64,000 nt of DNA from an uncultured Clostridium sp. GTDB taxonomy: Bacteria; Bacillota; Clostridia; Lachnospirales; Lachnospiraceae. The stretch's first letter is position 1, and every line of letters starts with the position of its first letter. The translations under genes were made by a program, and so were the position numbers. The stretch covers positions 1 through 64,000 of the forward strand of contig CAMMNN010000013.1 of assembly GCA_946498245.1 (NCBI GenBank), written 5' to 3'. The notes below the pieces were generated by a model. The model was given only the letters and a program-made list of their open reading frames with translations. It had not been told where the DNA came from and did not search any database. Below, one piece after another: positions 27,118-36,633 of the stretch.

Positions 27118-28440
27118 ATGAAAAGAAGAAAAGCAGGGTTTACGGCGATTGCTATGCTGTCGGCTGCATTAGTAGTCAGTATAGCAGGCTGCTCGGCGAA
27201 AGAAGAAATGGAAGGACAAAAAGAAAATACAGATGGAGCGAAAAAACTGAGTGTATTGGTTGAAGCGGGATCTCCTGCTTACGATGTCGCTCAGCAGACG
27301 GCGGAAGAATTTAAAGAATTAACAGGAATAGAGGTTGAAATTGATGCAGTACCATATTCTGGAATGTATGATAAACTTTCAGCAGAAGTGACCAGTCAGG
27401 CAGGATTATATGATGTGGCATGTGTAGATACAGTGTGGTTAGCGGGATTAAAAAACGGGCTGTCTCCCTTAGACACGATTGTAACAGAAGATATGAAAAA
27501 AGATTTTCCGGAAAGCCTTATAAAAGACGGAACATTAGATGGTACCATATATGGTCTCCCTGCTTGGGCTAATGCAAAGGTACTTTTATATCGGACAGAT
27601 TTATTTGATGATTTAGAAGAGCAGACGGCTTTTCAGGAAAAGTATGGCTATGAATTAGGAGTTCCGACAACATGGCAGCAATATTTAGATACAGCAGAAT
27701 TTTTCACCAGAGATGATGATCAAGACGGCGTAATAGATATGTATGGAACAAGCCTTTCTGCCAAAACAGGAGGGGATACCGTGGTATCATTTTTAGATTT
27801 TGCTTTAGAAGCTGGAGCAGAATCTTTGGTGACAGACTCTGAAAATAATGTTCGGATAGATGAAACACCTTACTTAGAAGCAATAAATTATATGAAGGCC
27901 CTATATGATTCGCAATGTGTACCGGCGGGGATTTTTGAAATGGCAGCAGCAGATCATGTGAAAATGTTTAGTGAAGGAAAACTGGCAATGGCGCCTGTAT
28001 GGTGTGCCATGTATGCTGATGCAGTAAATCAAGAAACCTCTCAGGTAGCGGAGTATGTAGGGGTTGCTATGATGCCAGAAGGCTCTGCAGGAGCAGGAAT
28101 TGTTCCAGCGCCTTTTTATCATGTAATTATGAAAGGTTCTAATATGCAGGAAGAGGCAGCAGAATATCTGAATTTTATTTATGAAAAAAACGAATTGTAC
28201 ATTGCAAGGGGAATGGCAGGCCGAATTAGTGTTTTGGAAGCAAATAAAGAAAAATATCCGCAATTAAAGGTTTTGCTTGACTCCATGCAGGCACCGCAGT
28301 CCGCAGGAAGACCGAAACTGGCCCAATGGAATGAGATGGAAAGTGCGATTAACGTTATGATCCAAAGAGTATTAAAAGCAGAAATAACTCCAGAAGAAGC
28401 ACTTGCAGAATTAAAGACAGAGTTGGAAGGAATGCTGTAA
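27118..28440 (+). CDS. sugar ABC transporter substrate-binding lipoprotein
   Basis: A 440-residue family 1 solute-binding protein. The signal peptide ends in the lipobox SIAGC (Cys25). The mature part has the pattern 'KLSVLVEAGSPAYDVAQQTAEEFKELTGIEVE' typical of MalE/UgpB-type proteins. The ATG at 27118 follows AAAGGGGAATT and is preferred to 27070. It is first in the operon with two permeases, GH172 and GH32, so the cargo is probably a fructose-containing oligosaccharide. No dedicated ATPase is present; a shared MsmK-type ATPase elsewhere is likely. Confidence 0.92.
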   Translation: MKRRKAGFTAIAMLSAALVVSIAGCSAKEEMEGQKENTDGAKKLSVLVEAGSPAYDVAQQTAEEFKELTGIEVEIDAVPYSGMYDKLSAEVTSQAGLYDVACVDTVWLAGLKNGLSPLDTIVTEDMKKDFPESLIKDGTLDGTIYGLPAWANAKVLLYRTDLFDDLEEQTAFQEKYGYELGVPTTWQQYLDTAEFFTRDDDQDGVIDMYGTSLSAKTGGDTVVSFLDFALEAGAESLVTDSENNVRIDETPYLEAINYMKALYDSQCVPAGIFEMAAADHVKMFSEGKLAMAPVWCAMYADAVNQETSQVAEYVGVAMMPEGSAGAGIVPAPFYHVIMKGSNMQEEAAEYLNFIYEKNELYIARGMAGRISVLEANKEKYPQLKVLLDSMQAPQSAGRPKLAQWNEMESAINVMIQRVLKAEITPEEALAELKTELEGML

Positions 28441-28470
28441 TAAAAGTCGAAATGAAAATAGGAGGCGGCT

Positions 28471-29364
28471 ATGGGCCATTTCAAAAGGGAAAGGAAAAAA
28501 GCGCAGTTAATGCTGCCGGCACTTTTGATGTTTGCTGTTTTTTACGTCTATCCTTTGGGAAAATTGCTGGCAGATAGTTTTTACTCGTTTAATATTTTTG
28601 ATTTGACTAGGGAGAATTTTGCAGGGCTAGAGAATTATAGAAAAGTTTTATCAGACAGCAGCTTTTACAAGGCGGCATGGAATACTATTCGGTATATTTT
28701 GTGTACGATTTCTGTGGAATTTATTATTGGTTTTTTTGTGGCGCTTACACTGAATCGTGGATTCTGCGGAAGTGGGATTATCCGGACTCTTTTCTTGGTT
28801 CCTTTAATGCTGGCTCCAATTGTTTCCGGGCTGATTTGGAAGTTTATGCTTAGCTCCCAGTTTGGTATTTTTAATCATATTTTGTATAAGCTGGGAGCTA
28901 TAAGTTCACCAGAGCAAATTTTATGGCTGTCTGATGAAAAATTTGCTTTTTATGCCTGCTGTTTGTCCCATATCTGGCTGGTAACTCCCTTTTTTATTAT
29001 TACATTGCTTGCCGGATTGAAAGGGATCGATCAGACTTTATATGAAGCGGCACGAATTGACGGGGCGGGAAGCAGACAAAGTTTTTTTGCTATTACGATA
29101 CCGGAACTGAAACCTGTAATTACAGTAGCCCTTTTACTGAAAATTTTGGACGCGGCCAGAAGCTTTGATGCAATTTGGGTGTTGACAGAGGGTGGGCCGG
29201 CTTCCGCTACAGAAACTCTCAGCGTGTATTTATATAAAACGCACATGAGATTCCACAAAACAGGTGATGCAAGCGCTATGGCTGTATTGTTTATTGTGAT
29301 ACTTTTGGGAATTGCCGCCTGTTTTACCAGGCAGTTAATGCCGGATGAAGAAGGATTTCATTAA
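28471..29364 (+). CDS. sugar ABC transporter permease (MalF/UgpA type)
   Basis: A 297-residue permease with six predicted helices and the EAA loop 'EAARIDGAGSRQSFFAITIPEL' (about 191-211; key residues EAA, G, P). It starts 30 bp after the binding protein behind AGGAGG and pairs with the next gene to form the channel. Confidence 0.93.
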   Translation: MGHFKRERKKAQLMLPALLMFAVFYVYPLGKLLADSFYSFNIFDLTRENFAGLENYRKVLSDSSFYKAAWNTIRYILCTISVEFIIGFFVALTLNRGFCGSGIIRTLFLVPLMLAPIVSGLIWKFMLSSQFGIFNHILYKLGAISSPEQILWLSDEKFAFYACCLSHIWLVTPFFIITLLAGLKGIDQTLYEAARIDGAGSRQSFFAITIPELKPVITVALLLKILDAARSFDAIWVLTEGGPASATETLSVYLYKTHMRFHKTGDASAMAVLFIVILLGIAACFTRQLMPDEEGFH

Positions 29365-29384
29365 TTATAAGGGAGGAGGTCTTT

Positions 29385-30224
29385 ATGAAAACAAGCAGGA
29401 AGAAACAAATAATAAATGGGGCATCCATTGGAATGTGTCTAATAATTTTGGCGTTTTTCCTATTTCCATATGTTTACTTATTATTATCCTCTTTTAAACC
29501 TTCTCAGGAAGTTGTGACGACTTCTCCATCTTTATGGCCATCTAGCTGGACTTTGGAAAACTATAAAACAGCTTTTTCACAAATACCGGTTTTAAAGTAT
29601 TTTAGAAACAGCGTAATTGCCAGTGTAGTAAGCACGGCATCGGCACTTTTTATTGGAGCTCTTGGAGCTTACGGCTGTTCGCGATTAAACTGCAGGAAAC
29701 TGGCTTCCGGATGTCTGCTGATGACGTTAGCTATGAGACTGATTCCTATGATCAGCGTGGCAATTCCAATGTTTAGTATCTCTATTCAATGGAAAATGTA
29801 CGATACATTAATGTTTTTAACGCTATTTTATACTGCGTTTCAGCTTCCGTTTGTTATTTGGATGATGAGCAGTTACTTTAAAGGAGTGCCGCCGGAACTA
29901 GAAGAAGCAGCTCAAATCGATGGGTGTGGGATCATGCGATCGTTTATAGAAATTGTGCTTCCGGTTTCTAAACCGGGAATCGCGACAACTGCGATTTTGT
30001 CATTTTTAATGCCTTGGAATGATTTTATGTTTGCCCTATTTACTACAAGCAGAAATGCGAAAACGCTGCCAGTAGGTTTGTCTGAATTTGTAACGTCTTA
30101 TGACATTAATCTGGCGCCTATGACAGCGATAGCATCTTTTTTTAGTATTCCCATTATTATTATGACTTTCTATCTGCAGAAGTATATTGTCAGCGGCATG
30201 ACACTGGGAGCAGTAAAGGGGTAA
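29385..30224 (+). CDS. sugar ABC transporter permease (MalG/UgpE type)
   Basis: A 279-residue permease with six predicted helices. The EAA loop is EEAAQIDGCGIMRSF followed by IVLPVSKPG. 'YLLLSSFKPSQEV' after the first helix and the C-terminal 'QKYIVSGMTLGAVKG' are typical of the MalG branch. A strong GGGAGGAGG ribosome binding site precedes it. Confidence 0.93.
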   Translation: MKTSRKKQIINGASIGMCLIILAFFLFPYVYLLLSSFKPSQEVVTTSPSLWPSSWTLENYKTAFSQIPVLKYFRNSVIASVVSTASALFIGALGAYGCSRLNCRKLASGCLLMTLAMRLIPMISVAIPMFSISIQWKMYDTLMFLTLFYTAFQLPFVIWMMSSYFKGVPPELEEAAQIDGCGIMRSFIEIVLPVSKPGIATTAILSFLMPWNDFMFALFTTSRNAKTLPVGLSEFVTSYDINLAPMTAIASFFSIPIIIMTFYLQKYIVSGMTLGAVKG

Positions 30225-30246
30225 GTGTAGAAAGGAGATTGAAATA

Positions 30247-31362
30247 ATGAATAATATCTGGATGCCAAACAGCCCTTTAGGGGGACTTCCTATTATGAAA
30301 CATGCAGTATCAAAACGAGAATCCAGTTACGACAAAACGGGAGGTAACCGGGATTTTTGGGTAATCAATCAGGGAGAAAATGCGGTTATCATGAATGTAG
30401 AAGGCTGTGGATGCATTAAGCATATCTGGATGACTGCCATGTGTAAAGATAAGTATTTTCTCCGAAAAGTTTTGTTAGAAATGTATTGGGACGGTGAAAA
30501 AACGCCTAGTGTACAAGTCCCATTGGGAGATTTTTTTGGCGTAGGACATGGATATTGCAAACACTATATGTCGCTTCCAATGAATATGGTATTTGCAAAA
30601 GACAGAAGAGGACCTAAAGGGACTGTCTGTGCAGCTATGAACTGCTACTTCCCAATGCCTTTTGGGGAAAAAGCTGTAATACAGATAAAAAATGAATCAG
30701 ACAGTCCTATTGATAACTTCTTTTTTATGATAGATTACGAAAAATATACAGAAGAGATGCCGGAAGATTATGGTCGTTTCCACGCCCAATTTCGTCATGA
30801 AAATCCCTGCAGAAAGATCGAATATCCCAAATTAGATCCCAAACCGTCGGCAGGAGATTTACCGGGGAAAAACCTAGATGGAAAAGAAAACTATGTGATT
30901 TTAGACGCAAAGGGCCGTGGACATTATGTTGGGTGCATTTTAAGCATTGATAATATCGATGCTGGAAACCAGGAATATACCTGGCCTGGAGAGGGAGACG
31001 ATATGATTTTTATAGATGGAGAAATTTGGCCGCCTTCGCTCCACGGAACAGGAACAGAAGATTACTTTGGAGCAGCCTGGGGGTACCCAAGTGGGGAGTA
31101 TTCAGGACCTTATCATGGCATTACTTTGCTAAATGATCGATACGAATATTATGGAAAAAGCACGGCATATAGATGGCATATAGAGGACCCTGTCCGCTTT
31201 GAAAAATCCATCCGTGTTACGATAGAACATGGACATGCTAACGGACAAGGAAATGAATATTCCAGTGTAGGATATTGGTACCAACAGGAACCGCATAAAG
31301 AGTTTCCTCCAATGGAAAAGCCAGCTATGCGATGCGCTCGGAATATTCCGCTGAATATATAA
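30247..31362 (+). CDS. glycoside hydrolase family 172 (DUF2961) protein
   Basis: A 371-residue DUF2961 protein, now GH172, whose characterised members act on alpha-D-fructofuranosides (difructose dianhydride I synthase/hydrolase) or alpha-D-arabinofuranosides. Conserved parts are 'VPLGDFFGVGHG' (91-102) and the acidic 'GTGTEDYFGAAWGYP' (267-281; E271). No signal peptide, so it is cytosolic and acts on imported sugar. Its place beside a GH32 fructosidase favours a fructan-derived or difructose anhydride substrate. The exact linkage is an inference. Confidence 0.88.
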   Translation: MNNIWMPNSPLGGLPIMKHAVSKRESSYDKTGGNRDFWVINQGENAVIMNVEGCGCIKHIWMTAMCKDKYFLRKVLLEMYWDGEKTPSVQVPLGDFFGVGHGYCKHYMSLPMNMVFAKDRRGPKGTVCAAMNCYFPMPFGEKAVIQIKNESDSPIDNFFFMIDYEKYTEEMPEDYGRFHAQFRHENPCRKIEYPKLDPKPSAGDLPGKNLDGKENYVILDAKGRGHYVGCILSIDNIDAGNQEYTWPGEGDDMIFIDGEIWPPSLHGTGTEDYFGAAWGYPSGEYSGPYHGITLLNDRYEYYGKSTAYRWHIEDPVRFEKSIRVTIEHGHANGQGNEYSSVGYWYQQEPHKEFPPMEKPAMRCARNIPLNI

Positions 31363-31381
31363 AGAGGGATTAAAAATAAAA

Positions 31382-32878
31382 ATGAATGTTGAAATCAGCA
31401 GCGAAAAATGCACGAAAGAATACGCACAAAAGCAGTTGAGAATGAGATGGAAAGAGGCGAAAAAAGATCCTGCAAGACCCAAATATCATTTTTGCCCGAT
31501 GTCGGGCTGGATGAATGATCCCAATGGAGGAATCTATGTAAATGGCGCCTATCACGTATTTTATTTGCAGGATCCCTTTCATCCAGATGGAATTTCCGGA
31601 ACTGTTATGGAGGATGGAACTGTAATAAATGGAGAGGAAAAACCGAATCGTTTTTGGGGCCACACACGAACTTTTGATTTCAAAAGCTGGGAATACCTTC
31701 CCTTTGCATTAATTCCGGATAGAAAGAAACAGGAGATTAAGCCCATATCCGGCAGCGTAATACGCCGCAGAGACGGAAGCTATTTTACTGCCTTTACATC
31801 GGTTCGTTATAATCAGAACCGTTATAGCCAGTGGGGAGCATTTTCCACAGATGAATTAATAAACTGGGAACGCACGGAACAAGAGTTGCTTGCTCCGCCT
31901 GAAGGCTTGGAGATCGAAGGCGATTGGAGAGATCCTTATCTTTTTTGTATAGATGGACGGTATTATATAGCGGTAGGGGCGGTTACAGAAAGTGAGGCTT
32001 TACTGCTTTTATATGAAGAGAATAGAGACTTTGAAGGAAAAGAAAATTCTTTAGAGAAGTGGAATTATAAAGGGATTCTGCTATCAAAATCCAGAAAGGA
32101 AATTCCGTTTTTTGAATGTCCTAAAGTCTTGGTACTGGGAGAATGGATAGTAATTCTTTTTTCGCCGTATAGACAGGTCGAATATTACAGTGGAAAGTTT
32201 AGTGATGAGCAAGGAAAATTCCAGATTTTTCACCAAGGATACATAGATTGGGGAAAGACAGCATATGCCACAGTGGACATTGAAAAAAAGAACGGGGAGA
32301 TGTATTTTTTGTCTTGGGCTCCAGGCTGGTTCGCAGAAAAAAAGCTTTCTTTTCAGGCGTGGAATGGCTGTATGACATTACCAAGAAAAGTATCTATAGA
32401 TAATGCTGGCCACTTATATCAAGAACCTGCAAGTCAGATAAAAGATATGAGAAAAGAAGAGGTGCTTTTAAAAAAAGGTAGAGAGCAATGGACTTCTGCA
32501 CAGGGGATTCCGCCTCAATTTGAATTTTGGGGAGCTTTTGATGAAGGGATAGAAAATAACTTGGAAATTATTTTTCAAGATTTCGCTACAGGAGAGTTTA
32601 TCCAGAAAGTAACCTGCGCTGCAAAGAGAGTGGAAATAAACGAAACTGAGATTTTGCTGTCAAAAAAGGTAACGGAAATTGACTGCTACTGTGATGGTTT
32701 TTTGTGGGAATTTTTTATAAATAGAGGGGAGGCGGTTTTGACATTAGGGACAGAAAAAACTGCAGAGATAGTTTCGGTTTCCGTAAAATCGCAAAATAAT
32801 TTGAGGACAGACAATCCGTCTTTTCAGTGTTGTTTGTGGAAAATTATGGATGCAAATTATAAAGATTGCATGGTATAA
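31382..32878 (+). CDS. glycoside hydrolase family 32 beta-fructosidase
   Basis: A 498-residue cytosolic GH32 enzyme that releases fructose from beta-fructofuranosides such as sucrose, inulobiose or short fructans. The nucleophile Asp46 is in WMNDPNG (43-49), the transition-state stabiliser in RDPYLF (near 184) and the acid/base Glu in FFECPKV (near 245). A C-terminal beta-sandwich follows. No secretion signal. The N-terminus starts behind a weak AGAGGGATTAAAAATAAA. It likely completes the breakdown begun by the GH172 protein. Confidence 0.93.
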   Translation: MNVEISSEKCTKEYAQKQLRMRWKEAKKDPARPKYHFCPMSGWMNDPNGGIYVNGAYHVFYLQDPFHPDGISGTVMEDGTVINGEEKPNRFWGHTRTFDFKSWEYLPFALIPDRKKQEIKPISGSVIRRRDGSYFTAFTSVRYNQNRYSQWGAFSTDELINWERTEQELLAPPEGLEIEGDWRDPYLFCIDGRYYIAVGAVTESEALLLLYEENRDFEGKENSLEKWNYKGILLSKSRKEIPFFECPKVLVLGEWIVILFSPYRQVEYYSGKFSDEQGKFQIFHQGYIDWGKTAYATVDIEKKNGEMYFLSWAPGWFAEKKLSFQAWNGCMTLPRKVSIDNAGHLYQEPASQIKDMRKEEVLLKKGREQWTSAQGIPPQFEFWGAFDEGIENNLEIIFQDFATGEFIQKVTCAAKRVEINETEILLSKKVTEIDCYCDGFLWEFFINRGEAVLTLGTEKTAEIVSVSVKSQNNLRTDNPSFQCCLWKIMDANYKDCMV

Positions 32879-32910
32879 TATGAGCACTTAGTGTGAATAT
32901 ATACCTGCGA

Positions 32911-32995
32911 ATACCGGTTTCTGTGTTCACCGCAGAAATCCGGGAGATGGAAACCTCCGGAGGCTGCCGTGGCCGTGTGCGGCCATGGAATAATA
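32911..32995 (+). repeat. dispersed hairpin repeat, copy 2
   Basis: This copy begins ATACCGGTTTCTGTG and ends GCCATGGAATAATA, matching copy 1 at 11172-11257. The main stem is conserved: the C-to-T difference in TTTCTGTG keeps pairing as G-U, and the loop TTTA becomes TTCA. A GCACTTAGTG motif lies just before it (32884-32893) and a CATGGTATAAT just before that (32872). It separates the GH32 and lacI genes. Confidence 0.75.
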
Positions 32996-33055
32996 GCTGA
33001 GAAGAGGCTGGGATATTTTTGAACTTAGCAAAACAATTAGGAGGTGACAGGAACT

Positions 33056-34033
33056 ATGGCAGCCAGGATAGAGGATGTTGCGGCGAAAGCCGGTGTGGCT
33101 GTGGCAACTGTATCTAGGGTAATGAATAATAGGGGAGCAATATCAGAGAAAACTAGAAAAAAGGTGTGGGATGCGATTCAGGAGTTGGATTATCATCCAA
33201 GTCAGGTTGCCAGAGGACTGCAAAGTCAGAGAACAAAAATTGTAGGAGTAATCGTTCCGGACGTGAGCCATAATTTTTTTGCCAGGGAAGTAAAACATTT
33301 GGAAAGCGCATTAAGTCGGCAAGGATATAAAATGATGCTTTGCAATGCAAAACACGAAAAAAGCTTGGAAATGGATTACATTTATATGCTCCAATGCAAT
33401 AAAGTGGATGGAATTATTTTAGCCAGCCATACGCAGAAAAATGAAGTTTACGAAAGGCTGAATCTGCCATTAATTTCCTTGGATCGTTATCTTGGGGACA
33501 ATATTCCGGTGGTAACTTCGGATCACGGTCAGGGAGGAAAAATAGCAGGCTCTCTGCTGAAGGAAGCGGGATGCAAAAACGTAGTACAGATATGCGGCGA
33601 CATAACAATTGCAAAACCTTCTGACGATAGACATATTGCAGCGCAGAAAGTGCTGGAAAATGCCGGGATCCGATGCAGCAGAATGGAAATCCCAATGAAT
33701 GTTTTTCGGTATAGTGATTATAAAAAACTGGTATCAGAACTATTTGACTGTTATCCAGATACCGATGGTATTTTTTGCGTTGATAACATTGCCTGCGCTG
33801 TTCTGCAAGAGGCGAACAAAAGGGGAATTACTGTGCCACAGCAGCTAAAAATAGTAGGATATGACGGAAATGATGTGGCTCAAATGACAATCCCTGTTTT
33901 AACTACAATCAAACAACAGCTAGATCTTTTGGCACAGAAAACAGTAGAAATATTAATGCAGCAAATTGATGGGGAGAGTACGCCTGGAATTTATAAAATC
34001 CCAGTTCTCTTGTCAAGAGGCGGGACGGCATAG
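33056..34033 (+). CDS. LacI family transcriptional regulator of the fructan operon
   Basis: A 325-residue LacI-type repressor: HTH and hinge at 1-60 ('RIEDVAAKAGVAVATVSRVMNN', 'DYHPSQVARGL') and a sugar-binding periplasmic-like domain to the end. The ATG at 33056 follows AGGAGGTGAC; a GTG at 33044 falls inside that SD and is rejected. It is probably the protein that binds the twin operators at 26950 and 26995. The inducer is likely a fructose derivative. Confidence 0.93.
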   Translation: MAARIEDVAAKAGVAVATVSRVMNNRGAISEKTRKKVWDAIQELDYHPSQVARGLQSQRTKIVGVIVPDVSHNFFAREVKHLESALSRQGYKMMLCNAKHEKSLEMDYIYMLQCNKVDGIILASHTQKNEVYERLNLPLISLDRYLGDNIPVVTSDHGQGGKIAGSLLKEAGCKNVVQICGDITIAKPSDDRHIAAQKVLENAGIRCSRMEIPMNVFRYSDYKKLVSELFDCYPDTDGIFCVDNIACAVLQEANKRGITVPQQLKIVGYDGNDVAQMTIPVLTTIKQQLDLLAQKTVEILMQQIDGESTPGIYKIPVLLSRGGTA

Positions 34034-34045
34034 CCGCCCGCCCTT

Positions 34046-34777
34046 CTATCCTTTTACAGCCCCTATTAGAAGCATCATAGGACGCCTCATTTCGTCCTTC
34101 ATTCCAGGAATATCCATCATATTTTCCGGCGGCTGGGGCTCGATAACATGGCGGATTTCAAAGCCGTTTTGAAGCAGGGTTTCCAGATAAGTGGTCAGAG
34201 TACGGTGGTATTTGCCCACTTTTTCGTCTAAAAAAATTGCTTCTCTTTTTCCTTCATAGTAGTAATTGTCAACGGGAAAATGAAGGATATTTCCCTCTTT
34301 ATCGCAGTACCAGTTTTGGCTCCCCTGGGCGGTAAAGACGGGGTGTTCTACAGAAAAAACGAAGTCTCCGCCTTTCCTCAGCCACTGGCTGATATGAGAA
34401 ACCAGGGAAGAAAAATCCTGGATATAATGAAATGCCAGAGAACTGAAAACAATATCAAAAGAGCCGGGAGCAAAGTCCAGATCTTCCATGGCGGACTGAC
34501 AGTACTGAATGCAGTCGTGGGAGTTTATGCTTCTGGCTGTTTCTAACATTTTGTGGGAAATATCGATTCCCACAATGCGGGACGCCCCGTGCTCCGCTGC
34601 GTATTTGCAGTGCCATCCATAGCCGCAGCCCAAATCCAGAAGGGTTCTTCCTTCGAAATCCGGCAGTATTTTTTCTAATTCGGCCCATTCTCCGGCGCCT
34701 GCAAGGCCCAGCCTGGAGCGGGTCATTTCACTGTATTTCTTAAAAAAATCGGCATCGTCATATCGGTTTTCTTTCAT
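34046..34777 (-). CDS. class I SAM-dependent methyltransferase
   Basis: A 243-residue methyltransferase. Motif I LLDLGCGYGWHCKYA is near residues 46-60, followed by 'VGIDISHKMLE' and 'FDIVFSSLAFHYI' (motif post I and IV). Small-molecule methyltransferases of the UbiE-like type fit best; the substrate is unknown. The ATG at 34777 follows GAAAGGATTATT. An alternative ATG at 34819 overlaps the GntR stop (ATGA) but has no SD. Confidence 0.88.
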   Translation of the reverse strand: MKENRYDDADFFKKYSEMTRSRLGLAGAGEWAELEKILPDFEGRTLLDLGCGYGWHCKYAAEHGASRIVGIDISHKMLETARSINSHDCIQYCQSAMEDLDFAPGSFDIVFSSLAFHYIQDFSSLVSHISQWLRKGGDFVFSVEHPVFTAQGSQNWYCDKEGNILHFPVDNYYYEGKREAIFLDEKVGKYHRTLTTYLETLLQNGFEIRHVIEPQPPENMMDIPGMKDEMRRPMMLLIGAVKG

Positions 34778-34815
34778 AATAATCCTTTCATAATCTGGCA
34801 GCGGCTGCGCGGAAG

Positions 34816-35583
34816 TCATGTCCGTTTGCTGCGAAGAATGGTTTTATCAGCAGTTCCATCTTCATTATATTTAAGCGAAAAGTCCTGGGTGACAGAGTAT
34901 TGGTCACCAATGAAATAATGGAAGGTAACCTCCAGAGGGCGGCCGTCACTGTACCAATAAATGGACTGTTTCAGCAGGGGTATATTGGGGGTTCCAATGA
35001 GCTTAGCCTGCTGCGGAGTCGGCAGCTTGGCACACAGCTCCATATGGCCGCTGCTTCGGATAATTCCCAATTCCCGCGTATATTTAGTAAAAGAATCTTC
35101 CAGTCTTCCGATTTCAATATTGGGGATAATGATAGAAGAAACATAGGTATAGCTGATACAAACCAGCTTATCATTGGCATACCGGCCTCGGACAAAATAA
35201 TGGATATATTTTTCAGAGGATGAGAAGAAATCGGAGATTTCCGATGCCTCTTCACATTTAATGAGGCTATATTTAATCAGCTCTGTTTTGGGCGTCTGCC
35301 CGGAATGTCTCACCAGTTCTGTAAAGCTTTCAGACATGGTAAGCGCTTTGTTAATGGACCGGCGGTAATCGTGGGAAACAAAGGAACCGTTTCCCGGAAC
35401 CCGTTTAATATAGCCGTTGGCAGCCAGTTCGTTCATAGCTTTGGTTACCGTCATATGGCTGGAATCGAATTTGCTGCAGATCCACGCTTCCGGCGGAAGC
35501 GGTTCATTTTCTTGGTAAAAGCCGTCTTGTATCTGCTGTTGGAAATACAGGACAATAGCTTTGGATTTTGTAGTTTTCCCCAT
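34816..35583 (-). CDS. GntR family regulator (HutC/UTRA type)
   Basis: A 255-residue regulator with an N-terminal winged HTH ('SKAIVLYFQQQIQDGFYQENEPLPPEAWICSKF', 'MTVTKAMNELAANGYIKRVPGNGSFV') and a C-terminal UTRA effector domain, which usually binds phosphorylated sugars or amino-sugars. The ATG at 35583 follows AAAGGAGGACGGT. It is divergent from the PTS-murQ operon, whose promoter carries twin palindromes, so it very probably controls that operon and perhaps senses MurNAc-6-phosphate or a related ester. Confidence 0.92.
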   Translation of the reverse strand: MGKTTKSKAIVLYFQQQIQDGFYQENEPLPPEAWICSKFDSSHMTVTKAMNELAANGYIKRVPGNGSFVSHDYRRSINKALTMSESFTELVRHSGQTPKTELIKYSLIKCEEASEISDFFSSSEKYIHYFVRGRYANDKLVCISYTYVSSIIIPNIEIGRLEDSFTKYTRELGIIRSSGHMELCAKLPTPQQAKLIGTPNIPLLKQSIYWYSDGRPLEVTFHYFIGDQYSVTQDFSLKYNEDGTADKTILRSKRT

Positions 35584-35711
35584 ACCGTCCTCCTTTATTT
35601 TCAGGGGTAAACGCCCTGAGGTCATTATATCATGTCCACTAAACTCGTGAAAGACTTTGTTTGAAAAATGCTCTGCTTTTACTATACCACAAAACCTAAA
35701 AATAGAAAATA

Positions 35712-35769
35712 TAAATATATATTTATTGTTGACAAAATTCTGTAATATGGTATAGTAAATATATATTTA
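35712..35769 (+). promoter_or_regulatory. PTS-murQ promoter flanked by twin AT palindromes
   Basis: TAAATATATATTTA, a perfect palindrome, occurs at 35712-35725 and 35756-35769. Between them lie TTGACA (35729-35734), N16, TATAGT (35751-35756). The palindrome centres are 44 bp apart. A hairpin ACTATC/GATAGT with TCCGGA in the middle follows at 35775-35794 in the 5' leader. UTRA-type GntR proteins commonly bind AT-rich palindromes of this kind. Confidence 0.8.
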
Positions 35770-35835
35770 TAAAACTATCATCCGGAAGATAGTATATATT
35801 AATTCAAGTCAAAATGTATTTTAGGAGGTAGTAGT

Positions 35836-36633
35836 ATGACAGAAATATCAGGAATGGCATTGATATTGATTTTGTGTATTACGACCCTGGGCGTTCTGGA
35901 TCAATATGCGGTGCAGATCGGATTTTATTCTCCGCTGTTTTCCGGCGCTCTCACAGGTCTGGTTTTGGGGGATATGCAGACGGGGCTTATTGTGGGGGCA
36001 ACGCTGCAGCTAATGTCTTTGGGGATCGCCCATTACGGCGGAGCAACGATACCGGATTATTTTTCCGCTTCGATTATGGGAACTGCTTACGCTATCATTT
36101 CCGGCAATGGACCGGATTACGGAATCGGCTTGGCCATTCCCATTGCCCTTTTACTGACTCAGCTTGATATTTTGGCCAGAATGAGCCATTCTATCTGCAA
36201 ACATTATATGGATCGCTGCATTGAAACCCTGGATTATAAAAAAATGACCATTGCTCATGTAATCGGGGCCGTCACCTGGGTGCTTTCCCGTGTTTTTCCC
36301 GTTTTCGTCGGACTGGTATTTGGAGACGCCGTGGTCAGCGCTATTAACGCTGTGATACCAGCCTGGATCATGTCGGGCCTTCAGGCGGCTGGAAAGATCC
36401 TTCCGGCCATGGGTATTGCCATTTTGCTGAAATATCTTCCCTTTAAAAAGTACCTGGCGTATTTTCTGCTTGGTTTCGTAATCCTGGCTTACGGCGATTC
36501 TATATTCACGATTCTGGCTGTGGCGATTATGGGAACAGCTCTGGCTTTGATCCATTATTATTCCATTGGCAGCGGGAAGGCGGTTCCCGCCGCTGCATTG
36601 GAAAATGACGAGGAGGTAGAAATAGATGAGTAA
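35836..36633 (+). CDS. PTS mannose/fructose/sorbose family EIIC
   Basis: A 265-residue membrane channel subunit of a mannose-type (EII-Man) PTS. Family features include 'SPLFSGALTGLVLGDMQTGLIVGATLQL', 'GGATIPDYFSASIMGTAYA' and the C-terminal multi-helix part. It acts with EIID to translocate the sugar while EIIB phosphorylates it. The strong RBS GGAGGTAGT precedes it. The last 8 bp overlap the EIID gene. Confidence 0.93.
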   Translation: MTEISGMALILILCITTLGVLDQYAVQIGFYSPLFSGALTGLVLGDMQTGLIVGATLQLMSLGIAHYGGATIPDYFSASIMGTAYAIISGNGPDYGIGLAIPIALLLTQLDILARMSHSICKHYMDRCIETLDYKKMTIAHVIGAVTWVLSRVFPVFVGLVFGDAVVSAINAVIPAWIMSGLQAAGKILPAMGIAILLKYLPFKKYLAYFLLGFVILAYGDSIFTILAVAIMGTALALIHYYSIGSGKAVPAAALENDEEVEIDE

